A stretch of 64,000 nt of DNA, from contig NZ_CP050063.1 in assembly GCF_011604685.1 (NCBI RefSeq), forward strand, positions 1,200,501-1,264,500, written 5' to 3'. Source of the stretch: Spirosoma aureum (GTDB taxonomy: Bacteria > Bacteroidota > Bacteroidia > Cytophagales > Spirosomataceae). The notes under the pieces were generated by a model, which had not been told where the DNA came from, did not search any database, and saw only the letters and a program-made list of their open reading frames with translations. Shown here piece by piece: positions 61,758 to 64,000 of the stretch; the stretch's first letter is position 1, and every line of letters starts with the position of its first letter. Made by a program: the position numbers and the translations under genes.

Positions 61758-62606
61758 CTAGTAGTCTCCTCCGGCACCACCACCACCAAAACTACCACCG
61801 CCAAAACCACCGAAGTCACTACCACCTCCGCTGCCACCGCTGCTCCATCCACCCCCCGAACTACCCCAGCCTGAAGTTGGGAAAAAGACCGGTGGGAAAA
61901 AGCCGCCACCGCGATTACGGTTACTGCCTCCGCCACTCCGACGAGAAATAACGAGGATAATCACGAAGATGATAACGGCCCAAATAAGGAATTCACCCCA
62001 GCCATCCCCATCAGACTGCTTCGGTTCGGCGTCATATTCACCACTCGCGCGCTTGATGATTTCGGTTGTTGCAGCATCTAACCCCTGGTAATACTGTTCC
62101 TGTTTAAAGGCCGGGGCAATCGTATTGGTAATAATTCGTTTGGCAATAGCGTCGGGAATAGCGCCTTCAAGGCCATATCCGGGTGCAATGAAGACTTTGC
62201 GGGTTTGGGTTGCCCAGGCAATCACCAGCCCGTTGTTTTTGCCCTGCTGACCAACGCCCCACTTACGACCTACCTGAAACGCAAAGTCGCCAATCGGATA
62301 AGGTTCAGTTGTTTTAACAATAACAATGGTGATCTGCGTCGATGTCGAGTCATTATAGGTGCGCAGTTTCTGCTCTAGCTGAGCCCGTTCGTTACTGCTC
62401 AAAATACCAGCAAAGTCATTAACCAGCCGTGGCGGATTTGGTTTATTGGGAATGGCCGTGTTAGCCTCATCAGTTGCCGTATCCTGCGCCAGCAGATTAC
62501 CCGGTAACGCCAGGCAAAACAGCAGGATTACCAGGCCAATGAACTGAATCGATCGGTATTGAAGGGTGGGTATGTTCACGGATGTGTCAATCAAACGAAA
62601 TTTCAT
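61758..62606 (-). CDS. TPM-domain membrane protein with Gly-rich C-terminus
   Basis: A signal segment (FIGLVILLFCLALPGNLLAQ) leads to the TPM (YgcG-like) domain: LVNDFAGILSSNERAQLEQK, ITIVIVKTTEPYPIGDFAFQ, RKWGVGQQGKNNGLVIAWAT and GYGLEGAIPDAIAKRIITN. A transmembrane helix (FLIWAVIIFVIILVIS) and a Gly/Ser-rich tail ending GGAGGDY complete it, as is typical. I chose the ATG at 62606, overlapping the upstream TPM gene by about 20 bases; an upstream ATG at 62639 also exists. With LemA it forms a widespread envelope-associated operon of unclear function. Confidence 0.88.
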   Translation of the reverse strand: MKFRLIDTSVNIPTLQYRSIQFIGLVILLFCLALPGNLLAQDTATDEANTAIPNKPNPPRLVNDFAGILSSNERAQLEQKLRTYNDSTSTQITIVIVKTTEPYPIGDFAFQVGRKWGVGQQGKNNGLVIAWATQTRKVFIAPGYGLEGAIPDAIAKRIITNTIAPAFKQEQYYQGLDAATTEIIKRASGEYDAEPKQSDGDGWGEFLIWAVIIFVIILVISRRSGGGSNRNRGGGFFPPVFFPTSGWGSSGGGWSSGGSGGGSDFGGFGGGSFGGGGAGGDY

Positions 62607-63030
62607 CGGCGAGTTCGTTGGTATCGGTTTCGCCGTCATATGGAAAGTACTGCTTTAACTGTTGTCCAGCTTTTTCAATTCCCCGGCTCAATCCTTCAAC
62701 ATAATGCCCGCTAGCAAAATGGCTTCGAATCAGGTCTTTCGTACTTTCCCAGAAATCGGCAGGGACTTTGTCATTGATTCCTTTATCGCCTACCACCGCA
62801 AACTTTCGGTCAGCGTGGGCCAGATAAAATAGGACCCCGTTTTGTTCTTTAGTCTGGTGCATACCCAATTGGGCAAATACGGCAATAGCGCGCTGAACAG
62901 GGTCGGCAGTAGCACAGTGCGGCTCAACGTGTACCCGGATTTCACCCGATGTTGCCTTTTCGGCTTCCCGGATGGCGTTAACAATACGTTGCTGATCCTC
63001 AGGAGTAAATGGATTCGTTTGCATGGGCAT
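62587..63030 (-). CDS. Short TPM-domain protein
   Basis: 147 residues with the TPM domain only: QRIVNAIREAEKATSGEIRV, QNGVLFYLAHADRKFAVVGD and GINDKVPADFWESTKDLIRS. No signal peptide or membrane segment is seen, so this copy is probably cytoplasmic or interacts from the inner side. The start is ATG at 63030, with a second in-frame ATG at 63024. It lies between the LemA gene and the longer TPM protein, in the usual lemA-TPM-TPM order. Confidence 0.9.
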   Translation of the reverse strand: MPMQTNPFTPEDQQRIVNAIREAEKATSGEIRVHVEPHCATADPVQRAIAVFAQLGMHQTKEQNGVLFYLAHADRKFAVVGDKGINDKVPADFWESTKDLIRSHFASGHYVEGLSRGIEKAGQQLKQYFPYDGETDTNELADEISFD

Positions 63031-63101
63031 GGGGCCTGGAGCATATAGGCATGAGCACAGAGTAAAGCTTTTCCATGCTCACGCCATCATGCCACTGCTC
63101 A

Positions 63102-63683
63102 TTAAAACTGCACCGTTGGGGCGCTTTGTGCTGCTTGCGAAGCTTCGAAGAACCCTTTAACGGGGAATCCGAAAATACCGGCGAAGATATTATTCGGGAA
63201 CGACCGTACGGATTGATTGTAAGTCTTAACGGCTCCGTTGAAATCGTTTCTCGAAACAGCGATCCGGTTTTCCGTACCTTCCAGTTGAGCCTGTAGCTCA
63301 GAAAAATTCTGGTTGGCTTTCAGATTCGGGTAGCTTTCTGCTACCGCCAGCAGCCGCGATAACGAACCGCTAAGCTGATCCTGTGCGGCCTGGAATTTCT
63401 GGATATTTTCTGGCGTCAACTGGCTGGCATCGAGTTTCATACCGGTTGCGTTTGCCCGTGCCTGAATAACTGCCGTTAGTGTGCTCTTTTCGAAGTTTGC
63501 GGCTCCCTGAACCGTCCGGACAAGGTTTGGTATGAGATCGGCCCGACGCTGGTATTGCGTCTGCACCTGCGACCATTTTTCCTGTACATTGGTGTCATTT
63601 TGAACAAGGCCGTTGTAGGAACTACAACCATACATGCCCAAAATCAGGGCAATAACCACCACAATAATTAATGTTCTTGACAT
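63102..63683 (-). CDS. lemA: LemA family protein
   Basis: One N-terminal hydrophobic segment (LIIVVVIALILGMYGC) with a possible lipobox Cys is followed by the LemA four-helix domain: YNGLVQNDTNVQEKWSQVQT, QYQRRADLIPNLVRTVQGAA, AVAESYPNLKANQNFSELQA and NRIAVSRNDFNGAVKTYNQ. Length 193 residues, typical. It is the first gene of the LemA-TPM-TPM operon, 71 bases before the short TPM gene. The family's function is not established. Confidence 0.95.
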   Translation of the reverse strand: MSRTLIIVVVIALILGMYGCSSYNGLVQNDTNVQEKWSQVQTQYQRRADLIPNLVRTVQGAANFEKSTLTAVIQARANATGMKLDASQLTPENIQKFQAAQDQLSGSLSRLLAVAESYPNLKANQNFSELQAQLEGTENRIAVSRNDFNGAVKTYNQSVRSFPNNIFAGIFGFPVKGFFEASQAAQSAPTVQF

Positions 63684-63759
63684 GGTCTGTTAAGATGGGA
63701 AAAGTTGTTACTGAGTTAAAGTTGAACAAAACTCGTTAAATTGTAACCTTAAAACTACG

Positions 63760-64000
63760 TCAACGGTTTTTTTCCTCGATTGTCCACTTGTTTGGGTTGA
63801 TGACTGGTAGGGGGTAAGTACTGCCCAGAACAACGCCATATTGCGCTTGTTCAGCCGATGATAAGGTATAAACCGTGTGAATCGTGTCCGCCGGAACTGC
63901 CGCTAGTTCCGGAAGCCAGCATTTAACGTAATCGCCGTGTTTATCATAGTGCATTGCCTGACTATAGATGTTGAAGTGGCGGTTTTCTCGAGGATCATTG
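63760..64000 (-). CDS. DASH-type cryptochrome/photolyase, C-terminal part (5' end outside window)
   Basis: The frame is open to the right edge. Translated from the edge it gives NDPRENRHFNIYSQAMHYD, then YVKCWLPELAAVP and YPLPVINPNKW. This is the C-terminal end typical of FAD-binding cryptochrome/photolyases of the DASH group (NDPRENRxFNxxxQ...YVKxWLPEL). The visible piece is about 79 residues, and the FAD pocket is mostly outside the window. The protein would repair pyrimidine dimers (in single-stranded DNA, for DASH proteins) or sense blue light. Confidence 0.87.
   Translation of the reverse strand, partial: NDPRENRHFNIYSQAMHYDKHGDYVKCWLPELAAVPADTIHTVYTLSSAEQAQYGVVLGSTYPLPVINPNKWTIEEKNR

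Overview
The window looks like a chromosomal segment of a Bacteroidota member of the order Cytophagales, probably Spirosoma or a close relative. That placement rests on type IX secretion C-terminal sorting domains, paired Wzi-family proteins, long SLBB export proteins, a SecA without the usual zinc tail, a fused alpha/beta 2-oxoacid dehydrogenase E1, a NuoI with a long tail, and promoters of the TTG-N19-TAnnTTTG type. The genus is inference. No rRNA, tRNA or CRISPR array was seen.

Layout. 1-8.2 kb is housekeeping and mostly minus strand: the end of an M1 aminopeptidase, a ketoacyl-ACP synthase III, a glycosyltransferase, a DUF922-type putative protease and secA. 8.3-36.7 kb is a large exopolysaccharide locus: SLBB export protein, Wzz-like chain-length protein, GDP-mannose dehydratase-like SDR, flippase, methyltransferase, glycosyltransferases, Wzy-like polymerase, two beta-helix proteins, an MBOAT/AlgJ-like O-acetylation pair, a 17-residue-repeat surface protein with a small T9SS cargo, and an initiating sugar-phosphate transferase between two Wzi paralogues. 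Its middle part (about 12.8-29 kb) is visibly AT-rich, carries an intact 880-bp IS5-family element with a TAA target duplication, and holds gene-free scars, so it looks like a variable region.

36.8-39.1 kb holds a serine hydrolase and an alpha/beta hydrolase. 39.4-48.7 kb is the most unusual part. It has a matrixin-like protein that has lost every zinc ligand, a secreted TPR-CHAT caspase-like protease with a C-terminal membrane anchor, a tandem pair of tiny lipoproteins, two sigma/anti-sigma pairs each joined by an ATGA overlap, and an M48-like metalloprotease fused to a beta-barrel. I propose this as a protease-linked envelope signalling locus. 49-55.2 kb carries a CsgG-like protein, a PD40 propeller protein, an outer-membrane barrel, a PPC-repeat T9SS cargo and a lipoprotein.

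55.2-64 kb returns to core functions: prohibitin-family protein, DUF1573 protein, fused E1 dehydrogenase, nuoI-nuoJ, a LemA-TPM-TPM operon, and the end of a DASH-type cryptochrome/photolyase running off the right edge.

Convergent genes are separated by long, nearly perfect hairpins. Several gene starts were moved inward from the longest frame because that frame began inside a terminator or upstream of a clear signal peptide or promoter.
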